Shown here piece by piece: positions 45,411 through 61,390 of a stretch of 64,000 nt of DNA. Numbering within the stretch: the first letter of the stretch is position 1; each line of letters opens with the position of its first letter. Under the pieces are notes generated by a model. That model was not told the origin of the DNA and did no database searches. It saw only the letters and a program-made list of their open reading frames with translations. Position numbers and translations under genes: made by a program. This DNA comes from Punica granatum (taxonomy: Eukaryota > Streptophyta > Magnoliopsida > Myrtales > Lythraceae). Location: contig NC_045129.1 in NCBI RefSeq assembly GCF_007655135.1, positions 34,473,122 through 34,537,121 of the forward strand, given 5' to 3'.

Positions 45411-45649
45411 AAATTTGTGTCGCTTTTTCAATCACATTGTCACAATTTATCAGTGTTTGAGTCCCAACAGATTGAGAGGGTGCATTAGAATATATTTCGA
45501 CATCCGCTGCCGACATTCGTTGTTTTCCATAGATAATATTCTTACCATGTGTATCCACTATGTATCAGGACACTCCATGTATGAATTTGTGAATATATAT
45601 ACAAGATACTGACCCAAATTGGGTCGAGGCATCCAATATTCATATAGAC

Positions 45650-46184
45650 AAAAACCACATTGAGCATTACATCATGACACGACTTTAGGGAATAAGACAG
45701 TCCATGTGTTAAACTTCAGGGTGCAAAATAGGATTTTCCAAATTTCAGTGAAGTCTGGTGGCCCTCGGTCGCTACTATTGCCGAGAAAGGCTGATGAACA
45801 ACCATAGTACTTCACGAATCTCTGGGATATGCCAAGCAAAGTACGTACAGATTACAATCACATCTCCGAGATCATGATCTCAAATTTTAAACTAGGGTAC
45901 GAATTAGCCATTTGAATGGGCCGAGCAATTAAACAATCAGTTTTCCAGTTTTTGCACCCGATAGAAAACATTTTGATGACTGTAAGTAATGTGATAGACG
46001 GGACATTCAGCAGATGCTCTCACTGTATCAGCATATATGATTCAAAACACACAGGAGAATCCTACGAAACAATAACTTATAGCCAATCTAATCACACTAC
46101 CTGCCATAAGAAAGATTCTCGACCACAACATTCAAATATTGCAGTGTCTGAAAAAGCTGAGTGATCGAGTAAGCATTTTTGCTG
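45650..46184. other. Spacer and 3' flank of MCM2
   Basis: No gene seen. The part next to 46184 is the likely MCM2 3' UTR. Confidence 0.5.
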
Positions 46185-51005
<4,821 letters not shown>

Positions 51006-51110
51006 TTCAGTTCAGCTAAAGTCCGTTCACAGCTTGAGCTTGCTTGCGAGAATGAGAAAGAAAGATCGGCTTGGCTCGGTTAGGGCGCTGTGGAGGCGCG
51101 GGGCTTCAGT

Positions 51111-51134
51111 TTTGGCGGGAAGATTTGGCGCCAA
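51111..51134 (-). promoter_or_regulatory. Paired E2F sites upstream of MCM2
   Basis: TTTGGCGGGAA (51111-51121) and TTTGGCGCCAA (51124-51134, near-palindromic) lie in tandem about 105-130 bases upstream of the ATG. Both match the E2F consensus TTTSSCGS. E2F control of MCM genes is well known in plants and animals. Confidence 0.8.
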
Positions 51135-52056
51135 GGCTTACGTGGCGGCTGCTTGGATAGAGGCCTCGATACGTGCCAGTAATAATTTAGTGCATCCGGG
51201 TGCATGTGCCTTCGGGTGAACCTGCACTTCGCATACGATGGGCCTGGGTAAGTGATGGGCTGGGCTATGACTAGTGGGCGGTCCAATTGGATGATGATAC
51301 TGGAATCCAAGCCCAAAAAGGAAAAGAAGGAAAAAAAATAAGAAAAGAAAATTAATAAAGCGATGAACTTCGGTTCGGAAGTCTCCGAAGAAAGTGTAAT
51401 TTTCGGAGGCCGATCGAAAACCAATATGTTGTAGGCTGTCGAAGGGTCGCTGATGAATTGACATGTTGAATGAACAACGCACTTGCTAGATAGTAAAGAA
51501 AGTTGTTATCTATTTTAGTCCATGCCTTCGTGTTTCTATGGTTCATCTGAGCAACGGCTGAACCGGATCCGTATAAGATCCTGGCTCGATTTAGATGCAA
51601 GTTGAATCGATGTGTCAATGAAATGGCCCGACGCTTCTATTCAAGAAAATCAAAGGAAACTTTTGTTTGTAGGGCATCGTGAGTAAAGAAACATCAGTGA
51701 ATGCCCACTTTAATTTTTCCTTCGTATGAAAAGAGAAACTGGGAAGGCTAACTTTATTCCATGATACATGCTTTTACAAGGATCCTCCATAGCTAGCCTT
51801 CTTCATAAAACTTAACGTACAAAATCCATTAAACAAAATTTTTTTAAAAAAATCAGGGCATTAAATTTTCCTAGGAAGGCCACAGTGACAGAACAAAATA
51901 CTTTAGGTCTTCCATAATGACCGAACCTAAGTAGCTAATTTCGCATCATATGCTTTCTTCAATTTCTATCTCGGTCCAAAAACCGACCCAAGGTTATGTA
52001 ATGCCATTCCTTAATGGTAATAAGATTGCTTATTCCTATGATCTTATCATGATGGA
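51135..52056. other. Spacer between MCM2 and the DUF761 gene
   Basis: The MCM2 upstream region carries TGGGCC/GGGCT words near 51239-51310. The rest is the likely 3' UTR of the DUF761 gene. No gene seen; opposite-strand short frames lack domains. Confidence 0.5.
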
Positions 52057-52620
52057 TCAGAGGCTTCTCTCAAGCATAGCTTGGAACCTCTTGAACGACT
52101 CAAGCTTCTGCAGCTGGATCTGCTTGTGGAACCTCTTGATGAAGAGGTCTGCCACGTGGTCGATCTCGTCCTCAAGGATGAAGTCCTCACCTCCCTCCTT
52201 AAGGTCCTTCACCACATCAATCACAGACTTGCCCGGGTCATCTTCATAGTCGGACTCTCCCTCATCGCACAGCGAGTGCCTCAGGTCAGGATACTTATCA
52301 TCATCATCTTCATTGACTCTCTGCACAATGTGAGTCGAACTCGAGCATGGCCCGTCTGACCTAGCACTGTAGAGAACAATGGCCCTGCTCTCATCCTTCT
52401 TATCCTCGCCGTCACTGTCACTGTCGTCACCATGACCGAGGAGGTTGTGGATCTTATTCGACAGGGAGCCGAGCACGGCCTTCTTGCTCATCAACGTGAA
52501 CAAGAGGAGACGGCCCCGGGCGGCATTGGTCTTGTTTTTAATGGCCACGGACTTGGACTTGGCAATCGAGCTGAGGACCGAGAGTACGTGCTTCAAGAAG
52601 AGAGATGCTTTGCTCTTCAT
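52057..52620 (-). CDS. DUF761 domain protein (cotton-fibre-expressed type)
   Basis: Single-exon, 187-residue protein from the ATG at 52618-52620 (MKSKASLFLKHVLSVLSSIA), a context with A-rich bases before it; the reading can be extended six codons upstream only through a TTG, so this ATG is preferred. The basic N-terminus is followed by an acidic middle (GHGDDSDSDGEDKKDESR and a run of Asp) and the C-terminal DUF761 motif LEDEIDHVADLFIKRFHKQI. DUF761 proteins are plant-specific, small and of unknown biochemical function; several respond to stress or are expressed in fibres and roots. A TATA box lies about 160 bases upstream. No frameshift was seen. Confidence 0.87.
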   Translation of the reverse strand: MKSKASLFLKHVLSVLSSIAKSKSVAIKNKTNAARGRLLLFTLMSKKAVLGSLSNKIHNLLGHGDDSDSDGEDKKDESRAIVLYSARSDGPCSSSTHIVQRVNEDDDDKYPDLRHSLCDEGESDYEDDPGKSVIDVVKDLKEGGEDFILEDEIDHVADLFIKRFHKQIQLQKLESFKRFQAMLERSL

Positions 52621-52778
52621 ACTTTCCTTCTCTCGCAATCAACTCCAGTGGCAAAGATATCGATTGAGGTTAATGATTTGTATGTGGATATTCTCCTTCT
52701 GCTTCTTCTTCTCTTTTCTTTTGGTGTGTGGAAAAGCAATTACTTAGCATGAAGTGTTTTGTGTCCTTGGTGGTAGGA

Positions 52779-52786
52779 TTTATATA
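52779..52786 (-). promoter_or_regulatory. TATA box of the DUF761 gene
   Basis: TATATAAA on the minus strand, inside TTCCTATATAAATCC, about 160 bases upstream of the ATG. This would put transcription start near 52750. Confidence 0.6.
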
Positions 52787-53179
52787 GGAAATGGAAAGAG
52801 AAATTGCTTCATGCATGGCTTTAATTTGTTTTATTTTTTCGGTAGTTTAATTTGTTTTAGTTGTACTTTAAGTAGTGGGGTGAACGTGGTAAGTCTTATT
52901 GATGGATTAACTTAAAAAAAAAGGAAGGGGAAGAAGTAAGCTTCTTAGGGCAGAAACCCTCACTCTTGCAACTCCACGTGGGATTCCTTTATTGGCTAAA
53001 AGAATTATTGATTATCTCAAGTGGCGGAGATTATTGCTCAATCTGAATCTCATTGATCATCTCAATTAGGGAAGATTATTGCTTAATCTGAATCTAATTA
53101 TTCAGTGAACAATGAGTAATCTTAGCCAATAAGTTGAGGACATCCTTGATGTTATTAAGGAAAAAAAAAAGTAATAAGC

Positions 53180-53372
53180 AATGCCTTACCAACTTGAGTT
53201 GGTTTAAGCAGTTTGATATTTATTTCGCTTAAATAAGGTTTCGAGTTCGAGTATTATGACTGGAGAAAATTCACACTCTAAGAGCTTTATTCCTTAATGG
53301 GCCGACCTGGATCAACTAAATCAGTCGGGACCCAATTGGACTTCCGGATATCATGGCCCACACAGAGAAAAG
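53180..53372 (+). mobile_element. SINE with 12-bp target duplication
   Basis: AAAGTAATAAGC occurs at 53168-53179 and 53373-53384. The insert carries an A-box-like TTGAGTTGGTTTAAGC and a B-box-like GGTTTCGAGTTCGAGT (TTCGAGT core), then a tRNA-unrelated tail with AATGGGCCGACC and GTCGGGACCCAATTGGAC. A tRNA-like head, Pol III boxes, no coding and a long duplication are the hallmarks of a SINE. Confidence 0.75.
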
Positions 53373-53850
53373 AAAGTAATAAGCGGTAACTTGTTTAATA
53401 TGCAGTTGACAGACCCATATAAACAGTTTTACTTACATGTAAAAATTTGAAATTCTTTAAAAGTATTTTTGGAATTAATCTCGGTCAATATATAAGTCGA
53501 TGAAATCTCATAATCTTGCCTCAGAAAAGGAAAACCGATAGCTATGACTGGATCTAACATGAAAGGCAATGTTAATCTGGAGCAAATTCAACGAACAAGT
53601 CTCTCCTTGCTCAGGTGTCGGTATGGTAAAGTTAATACGTGTGGTCAGTCCAAATTGCCAAGGCCAATTATTTGAAGAGTAAAGGCTTGTCCGCGCGAAC
53701 TCGAAGCAATGGGCATGTCGAATAAAAGAACAGTACGTTATTAATCTAAATGGGTCAATCTAAATGAAATTCTTATTGCCGCAAATAAAATTAAGAATCT
53801 TAAATTCCAATCGAGATGCTGCCGTACTAAATACAATTTTTTAATAGACT

Positions 53851-55562
53851 TTTAGGTTCTTTTAAATATGAAGCAAAAACAAAAGCAAAAGAACCGTTAA
53901 ACCAAAAATAGAGATTGATAGAAGGTATTTAATTGAAATATTTATGAAAACTTTTGTACATGATTGTCACAATTTTTTCTTTTTGTACCAATGTATTACA
54001 CCTTTAAAACTTGTTATACCCCGAAATAATTAACCCAGAGAAAAAAGAGATCCAATGCGCGAACTGACGTGACTTAATGCATTCAAATCAATAACGTCGT
54101 TATTAGAAAGGGGCATTTGCAAAATGCTTTACACATTAATTTGGATATTTTCTCCCATCACATGGTGTTTTTGTCATATATATCCTTTTTTATTTTTCGA
54201 TGTAGTATAAAAGTATTATTTATCAGAAAAGGTGTAGCGCAGTAGCAGTAACGCATGTTATCACCCAATAATAAGAGGTTTCAGATTCGATACTCATTGT
54301 GTCAATTATTCGTGTATTTTTATTAGAAGAAAGTCTTAATTATATCAGGATTTATATTTCATTATAGTAGGCCTTGTAATACACACATATATATAAATAA
54401 TATTTATTTACTTTCTTTTTTGCTAACCCGGGGTGTCCAAGCGTTGCCCGACTCTTTTAAATATGAAGCAAAAACAAAAACAAAAGAACCGTTAAACCGA
54501 AAATAGAGATTGATAGAATATATTTAATTGAAACATTTATAAAAACTTTTGTACTTAATTGTCACAATTTTTTCTTTTTGTACCAAGGTATTACACCATT
54601 AAAACTTGTTATACCCCAGAATAATTTACCCAGATAAAAAAGAGATCCAATGCAGGAAGTGACGTGACTTGTCATTTCCTGGATTGAAATCAATAACATC
54701 GTTACTAAAAAGTGGCATTTGCAAAATGCTTTACACATTAATTTGGATATTTTCTCCCATCACATGGTGTTTTTGTCATATATATCCTTTTTTACTTTTC
54801 GATGTAGTATAAAAGTATTATTTATCAAAAAAAAGTGTAGAGCATTAGCAATACCGCATGTTATCGCCCAATAATAAGAGGTTTCAGATTTGATAATCAT
54901 TGTGTGTTATTCGTGCCTTTTTATTAGGAAAAAGTCTTAATTATATCACGATTTATATTTCATTATGTAGGCCTTGTAATACATATATATATAAATAATA
55001 TTTTTTTTTGCTAACCTGGGGTGTCCAAGCTTAACCCAATTCTTTTAAATATGAAGCAAAAACAAAAGCGAAAGAATCATTAAACTGAAAATAGAGATTG
55101 ATAGAATGTATTTAATTGAAACATTTATGAAAACTTTTGTACTTGATTGTCACAATTTTTTTCTTTTTGTACCAATGTATTACACCTTTAAAACTTGTTA
55201 TGCACCGGAATAATTAACCCGGAGAAAAGAGAGATCCAATGCGCGGAGTGACGTGACTTAATACATTCAAATCAATAACATCGTTACTGAAAAATGGGCA
55301 TTTGCAAAATGCTGTACACATTAATTTGGATATTTTCTCCCATCACATGGTGTTTTTGTCATATATATCCTTTTTATTTTTTGATGGAGTATAAAAGTAT
55401 TATTTATCAAAAAAGGTATAGCGCAGTAGCAATAACACATGTTATCACCAAATAATAAGAAGTTTCAGATTCGATACTCATTGTGTGTTATTCGTGCATT
55501 TTTATTAGAAGAAAGTCTTAATTATATCAGGATTTATATTACATTATAGTATGCCTTGTAAT

Positions 55563-55601
<39 letters not shown>

Positions 55602-58600
55602 ATATTTACTTACTTTCTTTTTTGCTAACCTGGGGTGTCCAAGCTTCGCCCGATTCTTTTAAATATGAAGCAAAAGAACCGTTAAACCGAAAATAGAGAT
55701 TGATAGAATGTATTTAATTGAAACATTTATGAAAACTTTTGTACTTGATTGTCACAATTTTTTCTTTTTGTACCAATGTATTACACCTTTAAAACTTGTT
55801 ATGCCCTGGAATAATTAACCCAGAGAAAAGAGAGATCCAATGCGCGAAGTGACGTGACTTAATGCATTCAAATAAATAACATCGTTACTGAAAAGGGGCA
55901 TATGCAAAATGCTTTACACATTAATTTGGATATATTCTCCTATCACATGGTGTTTTTGTCATATATATCCTTTTTTTATTTTTCGATGGAGTATAAAAGT
56001 ATTATTTATCAAAAAAGGCGTAGCGCAGTAGTAATAACACATGTTATCACCCAATAATAAGAGGTTTCAAATTCGATATTCATTGTGTGTTATTCGTGCC
56101 TTTTTATTAGGAGAAAGTCTTATTATATCAGGATTGATATTTCATTATAGTAGGCCTTGTAATACATACATATATATAAATAATATTTATTTACTTTTTT
56201 TTTACTAACCTAGGGTGTCCAAGCTTCGTCCGATTCTTTTAAATATAAAGCAAAAACAAAAGCAAAAGAACCGTTAAATCGAAAATAGAGATTGATAGAA
56301 TGTATTTAACTGAAACATTTATAAAAAATTTTGTACTTGATTGTCACAATTTTTTCTTTTTGTACCAATGTATTACACTTTTAAAGTTTGTTATACCTCG
56401 GAATAATTAACCCAGAGAAAAAAGAGAACCAATGCGCGAAGTGACGTGACTTAATGCATTCCAATCAATAACATCGTTCCTGAAAATGGGCATTTGTAAA
56501 ATGCTTTACACATTAATTTGGATATATTCTCCTATCACATGGTGTTTTTGTCATATATATCCTTTTTTTTATTTTTCGATGTAATATAAAAGAATTATTT
56601 ATCAAAAAGGGTGTAGCGCAGTAACAGTAACGCATGTTATCACCCAATAATAAGAGGTTTCAAATTCGATACTCATTGTGCGTTATTCGTGCATTTTTAT
56701 TAGAAGAAAGTCTTAATTATATCAGGATTTATATTTCATTATAGTAGGCATTGTAATACACACATATATATAAATAATATTTATTTACTTTCTTTTTTGC
56801 TAACCGGGGGTGTCCAAACTTCACCCGATTCTTTTAAATATGAAGCAAAAACAAAAGCAAAAGAACCGTTAAGCCGAAAATAGAGATTGATAGAATGTAT
56901 TTAATTGAAACATTTATGAAAACTTTTGTACTTGATTGTCACAATTTTTTCTTTTTTGTACCAATGTATTACACCTTTAAAACTTGTTATACCCCGGAAT
57001 AATTAACCCAGAGAAAAAATAGATCCAATGCACGAAGTGACGTGACTTAATGTATTCAATACAATAACATTGTTACTGAAAAGGGACATTTGCAAAATGC
57101 TTTACACATTAATTTGGATATTTTATCCCATCACATGGTGTTTTTGTCATATATATCCTTTTTCATTTTTCGATGTAGTATAAAAGTATTATCTATTAAA
57201 AAAGGTGTAGCGCAGTAGCAGTAACACATGTTATCATCCAATAATAAGATGTTTCAGATTCGATACTCATTGTATGTTATTCGTGCCTTTTTATTAGGAG
57301 AAAATCTTAATTATATCAGGATTTATATTTCATTATAGTAAGCCTTGTAATACACATATATATAAATATTATTATTTTTTATTTTTTTTGCTAACCTGGG
57401 GTGTCCAAACTTTGCCCGATTCTTTTAAATATGAAGCAAAAACAAAAGCAAAAGAACCGTTAAATCGAAAATCGAGATTGATAGAATGTATTTAATTGAA
57501 ACATTTATGAAATTTTTTTTACTTGATTGTCACAATTTTTTCTTTTTGTACTAATGTATTACACCTTGAAAACTTGTTATACCCCGAAATAATTAACCCA
57601 GAGAAAAAAGAGATCCAATGCGCGAAGTGATGTTGCTTAATGCATTCAAATCAATAACATCGATACTGAAAGGGGGAATTTGCAAAATGCTTTACACATT
57701 AATTTGGATATATTCTCTCGAGCAAATTACAAAAAAAAACCCAAATTTTGTAAAAAGTCTCAGTTTTGTCTTAAATTTTGTTTTGTAACAAAAAAAACCA
57801 TAAGTTTTCTAAAATGTCTCAATAATGACCTCCGTTATAACTTCCGTCAATTTTTGTTGCTGATGGTGGGTCCCTTTAACAGTCCACGTAGGTCACACGC
57901 AGGCAAAAATTGACGGAAGTTATAACGGATGTCATTTTTGAGACATTTTAGAAAACTTACGGTTTTTTCTGTTACAAAACAAAATTTAGGACAAAACTGA
58001 GACATTTTATAAAACTTGGATTTTTTTTGTAATTTGCCCTATTCTCTCATCACACGGTGTTTTTGTCATATATATCATTTTTTATTTTTCGATGTAGTAT
58101 AAAAGTATTATTTATTAAAAAAGGTGTAGCGCAGTAACAGTAACGCATGTTATCACCCAATAATAAGAGGTTTCAGATTCGATACTCATTGTGTGTTATT
58201 CATGCCTTTTTATTAGGAGAAAGTCTTAATTATATCAGGATTTATATTTCATTATAATATGCCTTGTAATACATATATATATAATATTTATTTACTTTGT
58301 TTTTTGCTAATCCGGGATGTCCAAATTTCGCCCGATTCTTTTAAATATGAAGCAAAAACAAAAGCAAAAGAACCGTTAAATCAAAAATAGAGATTCATAA
58401 AATGTATTTAATTGAAACATTTATGAAAACTTTTGTACTTGATTGTCACAATTTTTTCTTTTTGTACCAATGTATTACACCTTTAAAACTTGTTATACCA
58501 TAGAATAATTAACCCAGAGAAAAAAGAGATTCAATGCGCGAAGTGACGTTACTTAATACATTCAAATCAATAACATCATTACTGAAAGGGGGCATTTGCA

Positions 58601-59683
58601 AAATGCTTTACACATTAATTTGGATATATTCTCCCATCACACGGTGTTTTTGTCGTATATATCCTTTTTTTTCGATGTAGTATAAAAGTATTATTTATCA
58701 AAAAATTGTAGCGCTGTAGCAGTAACGCATGTTATCACCCAATAATAAAAGGTGTCAGATTCGATACTCATTGTGTGTTATCCGTGCCTTTTTATTAGGA
58801 GAAAGTCTTAATTATATCAGGATTTATATTTCATTACAGTAGGCATTATAATACATATATATATATATATATAAAATACCCCGGAATATTTAACCCAGAG
58901 AAAAAAGAGATCAAATGTGCGAACTAACGTGACTTAATGCATTCAAATCAATAACATCGTTACTGAAAAGGGGTATTTGCAAAATGCTTTACACATTAAT
59001 TTGGATATTTTCTCCCATCACATGGTGTTTTTGTCATATATATCCTTTTTTTATTTTTCGATGTAGTGTAAAAGTATTATTCATCAAAAAAGGTGTAGCG
59101 CAGTAGCAGTAAAGCATGTTATCACCCAATAATAAGAGGTTTCATATTCGATACTCATTGTGTGTTATCCGTGCATTTTTATTAGGAGAAAGTTTTAATT
59201 ATATCAGGATTTAAATTTCATTACAGTAGGCCTTATAATACATATATATATATATAGTATCCCGGAATAATTAACCCAAAGAAAAAGGAGATCCAATGCG
59301 CGAATTGACGTGACTTAATGCATGCAAATCAATAACATCGATAATGAAATGGGACATTTGCAAAATGCTTTACACTTTAATTTGGATATATTCTCCCATC
59401 ACATGGTGTTTTTGTCATATATATCCTTTTTTTTATTTTTCGATGTAGTATAAAAGTATTATTTATCAAAAAAGGTGTAGCGCAGTAGCAGTAACGCATG
59501 TTATCACCCAATAATAAGAGGTTTCAGATTCAATACTCATTGTGTGTTATTCGTGCCTTTTTATTAGGAAAAAGTCTTAATCATATCAAGATTTATATTT
59601 CATTACAGTAGGCTTTGTAATACATATATATATATAATATTTATTTACTTTTTTTTTTACTAACCTGGGGTGTCCAAGCTTCG
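53851..59683 (+). repeat. Tandem array of about 590-bp units, each containing a tRNA-like (SINE-like) segment
   Basis: Seven to eight near-complete units and two shortened ones in head-to-tail order. A marker word (GGTGTAGCGCAGTAG and variants) starts at about 54231, 54834, 55415, 56017, 56610, 57204, 58123, 58706, 59092 and 59474. Spacing is about 580-603 except 919 (a 320-base insertion) and 386/382 (shortened units). Each unit runs TTTTAAATATGAAGCAAAA ... CACAATTTTTTCTTTTTG ... ACATTAATTTGGATAT ... the tRNA-like part (A-box-like TAGCGCAGTAGC, B-box-like TTTCAGATTCGATACTC) ... a TA-rich microsatellite ... GGGGTGTCCAAGCTTCGCCC. No coding potential. Units differ by scattered substitutions and microsatellite length. 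Confidence 0.93.
57720..58039. mobile_element. Foldback Mutator-type MITE inserted in one array unit
   Basis: A perfect 9-bp target duplication TATTCTCTC lies at 57711-57719 and 58040-58048. The ends are GAGCAAATTACAAAAAAAA and, reverse-complemented, GGGCAAATTACAAAAAAAA. Pairing continues for about 140 bases on each side (AAATTGACGGAAGTTATAAC versus GTTATAACTTCCGTCAATTT) around a short centre, so the element is almost one long hairpin. No coding. Confidence 0.85.
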
Positions 59684-59689
59684 CCCAAT

Positions 59690-59835
59690 TAATTCACGGG
59701 GTTTCGTGAACCCCCGGCGACGCACGGAACGGGTAATCACGTCAAAAGCGTTTCGGTGGTTCCAAGGGGTTTCGAATTCGGGATCGGATGGATACTGAAG
59801 CTTCTCCTTAACCATTAGGCCAAACCCTTGAAGTT
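59690..59835 (-). mobile_element. tRNA-like SINE head, minus strand
   Basis: On the minus strand an A-box-like TTTGGCCTAATGGTTAAGG (plus 59807-59825) is followed by a B-box-like GATCCCGAATTCGAAACC (plus 59768-59785), at tRNA-like spacing. A GC-rich tail (CGTGCGTCGCCGGGGGTTC) follows. It directly adjoins the end of the tandem array. No target duplication was found, so boundaries are approximate. Confidence 0.5.
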
Positions 59836-60599
59836 ATATTGCAAAAGAAGGAAACTATCTTTATTTTTTAATTTCTTTTGTTAGGAATTTTGTTTCTTAC
59901 TGTAACTCTATTGATGGAGGAGAAAGGAAATCTCAATGGTGCATGCATGCATAAAGATAGAACGTGCGCTCCAATTGTACAAAAGGATGAAAGGTTAATT
60001 CACATTTCGATCTACAAGAAAAATTAAATAATTAACAAACAGAACATAAATAATATTATTCCTACTCACCTCCCAAATAGGAAAAAAAAAGGAAAGAAAA
60101 TAGGAAGAAAAAGTAACTTCTGCTCTTATTTAGGATCCCTTTATGGTCACTGACCTTTTGATGGAAAAAGGAACCCGACGCCGGACACTTTCGAGCTGTC
60201 TCACGTTTACGAAAGCAGCAATGCATTGCTCTTATTGTACATATAATAATTTGCGGCAACTATATAAAATATACGTATATATATTCCAGCAAATATACAT
60301 ATATATGTGTGCATACACGCAATAATATATAGGTAACAATTATTTTATGTTCTATGGATGATTTCTTCGTTATTGCGAAATCTCTTGAGAATGTTTTTTT
60401 CAGGATTTGTGCTATGGTTTTACTTGAACTCATCGAATTGCCTGCAGCATCATGTCGGGCGGGTTTTTACACCAGATTACGTTGGTAGACTTTATTCATG
60501 TTTGTTGTAATTATTTTTCAATGTATATTAACAAAAATATATTAAGTTTGCTGTATGAAAATATGAGAAATCAATTCTTATAGAAAAAAAACTGAGAAG
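59836..60599. other. Spacer, no gene seen
   Basis: AT-rich; an A/G-rich tract at about 60078-60112 and ATAC/TATA-rich sequence at 60258-60330. No coding region supported. Confidence 0.5.
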
Positions 60600-61017
60600 A
60601 TTTTGCAGTGGACGGCTGATCAAAATACATGTGAGTTATGTGGATTGATTATGGAAACGAGAGATCATGTGTTTTTCTCGTGCTCAGTCACCGGATGCGC
60701 ATTTGGCTAAGCGTGCTAAGCAGGATTGGAATCTGCAGGAATGGTATGTGTAGCATGGAGCACTGGATCAGCTTCGATCCAAACACTCAAAGCCTTGATA
60801 GTGTCATATTGAGGCTCTTATGGGCATGTATATTATATATTTGATCCAGCAGGAGTGCAATAAGAGGATCTTCGACAAGACTGTATCTCTCGTTGCAGCT
60901 TTAGTTAGGATGATCATTTCGAGTGGAAACGAACGCATTGCTGCTTTTTCTAATGTAAGGCATATGATAGTCAAGTTTGTTTTTGCAGCAAAGTTATGCT
61001 TAAAGGCAGATGAGTAG
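60600..61017 (+). pseudogene. LINE remnant: zf-RVT zinc-binding region
   Basis: From about 60621 the frame reads DQNTCELCGLIMETRDHVFF then SCS, matching the C-x2-C ... H-x4-C zinc-binding region at the end of plant LINE reverse transcriptases. A later stretch QQECNKRIFDKTVSL resembles the conserved WQERNRRIF segment. Stops and frame changes separate the two. Only a few hundred bases survive. Confidence 0.65.
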
Positions 61018-61052
61018 TGGCCTTGGGCCTGAGTGTAGGCCTGCGTGCCTTA

Positions 61053-61390
61053 AGTATGCATTTGGTTTCGGAGTATAATTATTACTCTACTCTACTCCAC
61101 GAGATGAAGACAAAATAGTTAGAAATTTTATAATTAAAAAAATTGATTATAATAATTGTTAAAAAAGTATGTGCGATAATTTATTATAAAACTTACGAAA
61201 ATTTGGAAAAAAAATGAATAGTTAGGATAATTTAATATTAAAAAATTAGTTGTAATAGTAGTTAAGAAAAAGTATTTAAGAGAATGTATTATTAAATTAG
61301 AAAAAAAGATAAAAAAATAAATAATAATTGTGTTGTTGAATTGAGGGAAAAATATAATAGAGTAAAATTATGTTGAAAACCAAACAAATT
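61053..61390. mobile_element. Probable MITE with GTTTGG-type ends
   Basis: Left end AGTATGCATTTGGTTTCGG and right end, reverse-complemented, ATTTGTTTGGTTTTCAAC are inverted repeats around AT-rich sequence with TAGTTAAGAAAAAGTA and TTGTGTTGTTGAATTGAGG words. It resembles the family at 16434/24484/42917 in its ends but less in its core. Confidence 0.45.

Larger units (their letters stand above)
41728..45644 (+). mobile_element. Decayed Ty1/Copia LTR retrotransposon (element 2), short LTRs
   Basis: LTRs at 41728-41881 and 45483-45644 share TTAGAATATATTT, CATTC[A/G]TTG, AATATTCTTACCATGTGTAT, GACCCAAATTGGGTC and CCAATATTCATA. The primer site TGGTATCAAGAGC (41882-41894) follows the 5' LTR, and a purine-rich TTGAGAGGGTG precedes the 3' LTR. 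Flanking 5-mers TGGAC (41723-41727) and TAGAC (45645-45649) look like a target duplication with one later change. At about 3.9 kb it is shorter than a full Copia element and has a MITE inside integrase. It ends about 540 bases from the MCM2 stop. Confidence 0.85.

Noticed and set aside
54231..59560. Genuine tRNA genes in the array
   Set aside because: A- and B-box-like words exist, but no cloverleaf with paired acceptor and anticodon stems could be traced; they look like degenerate SINE heads.
53851..59683. Possible CRISPR array
   Set aside because: Repeat units are about 590 bases without unique spacers, in a plant nuclear sequence; this is a satellite-like tandem array.
59760..59830. tRNA gene on the minus strand next to the array
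   Set aside because: Box-like words are present, but acceptor stem pairing is not evident and the tail is SINE-like.
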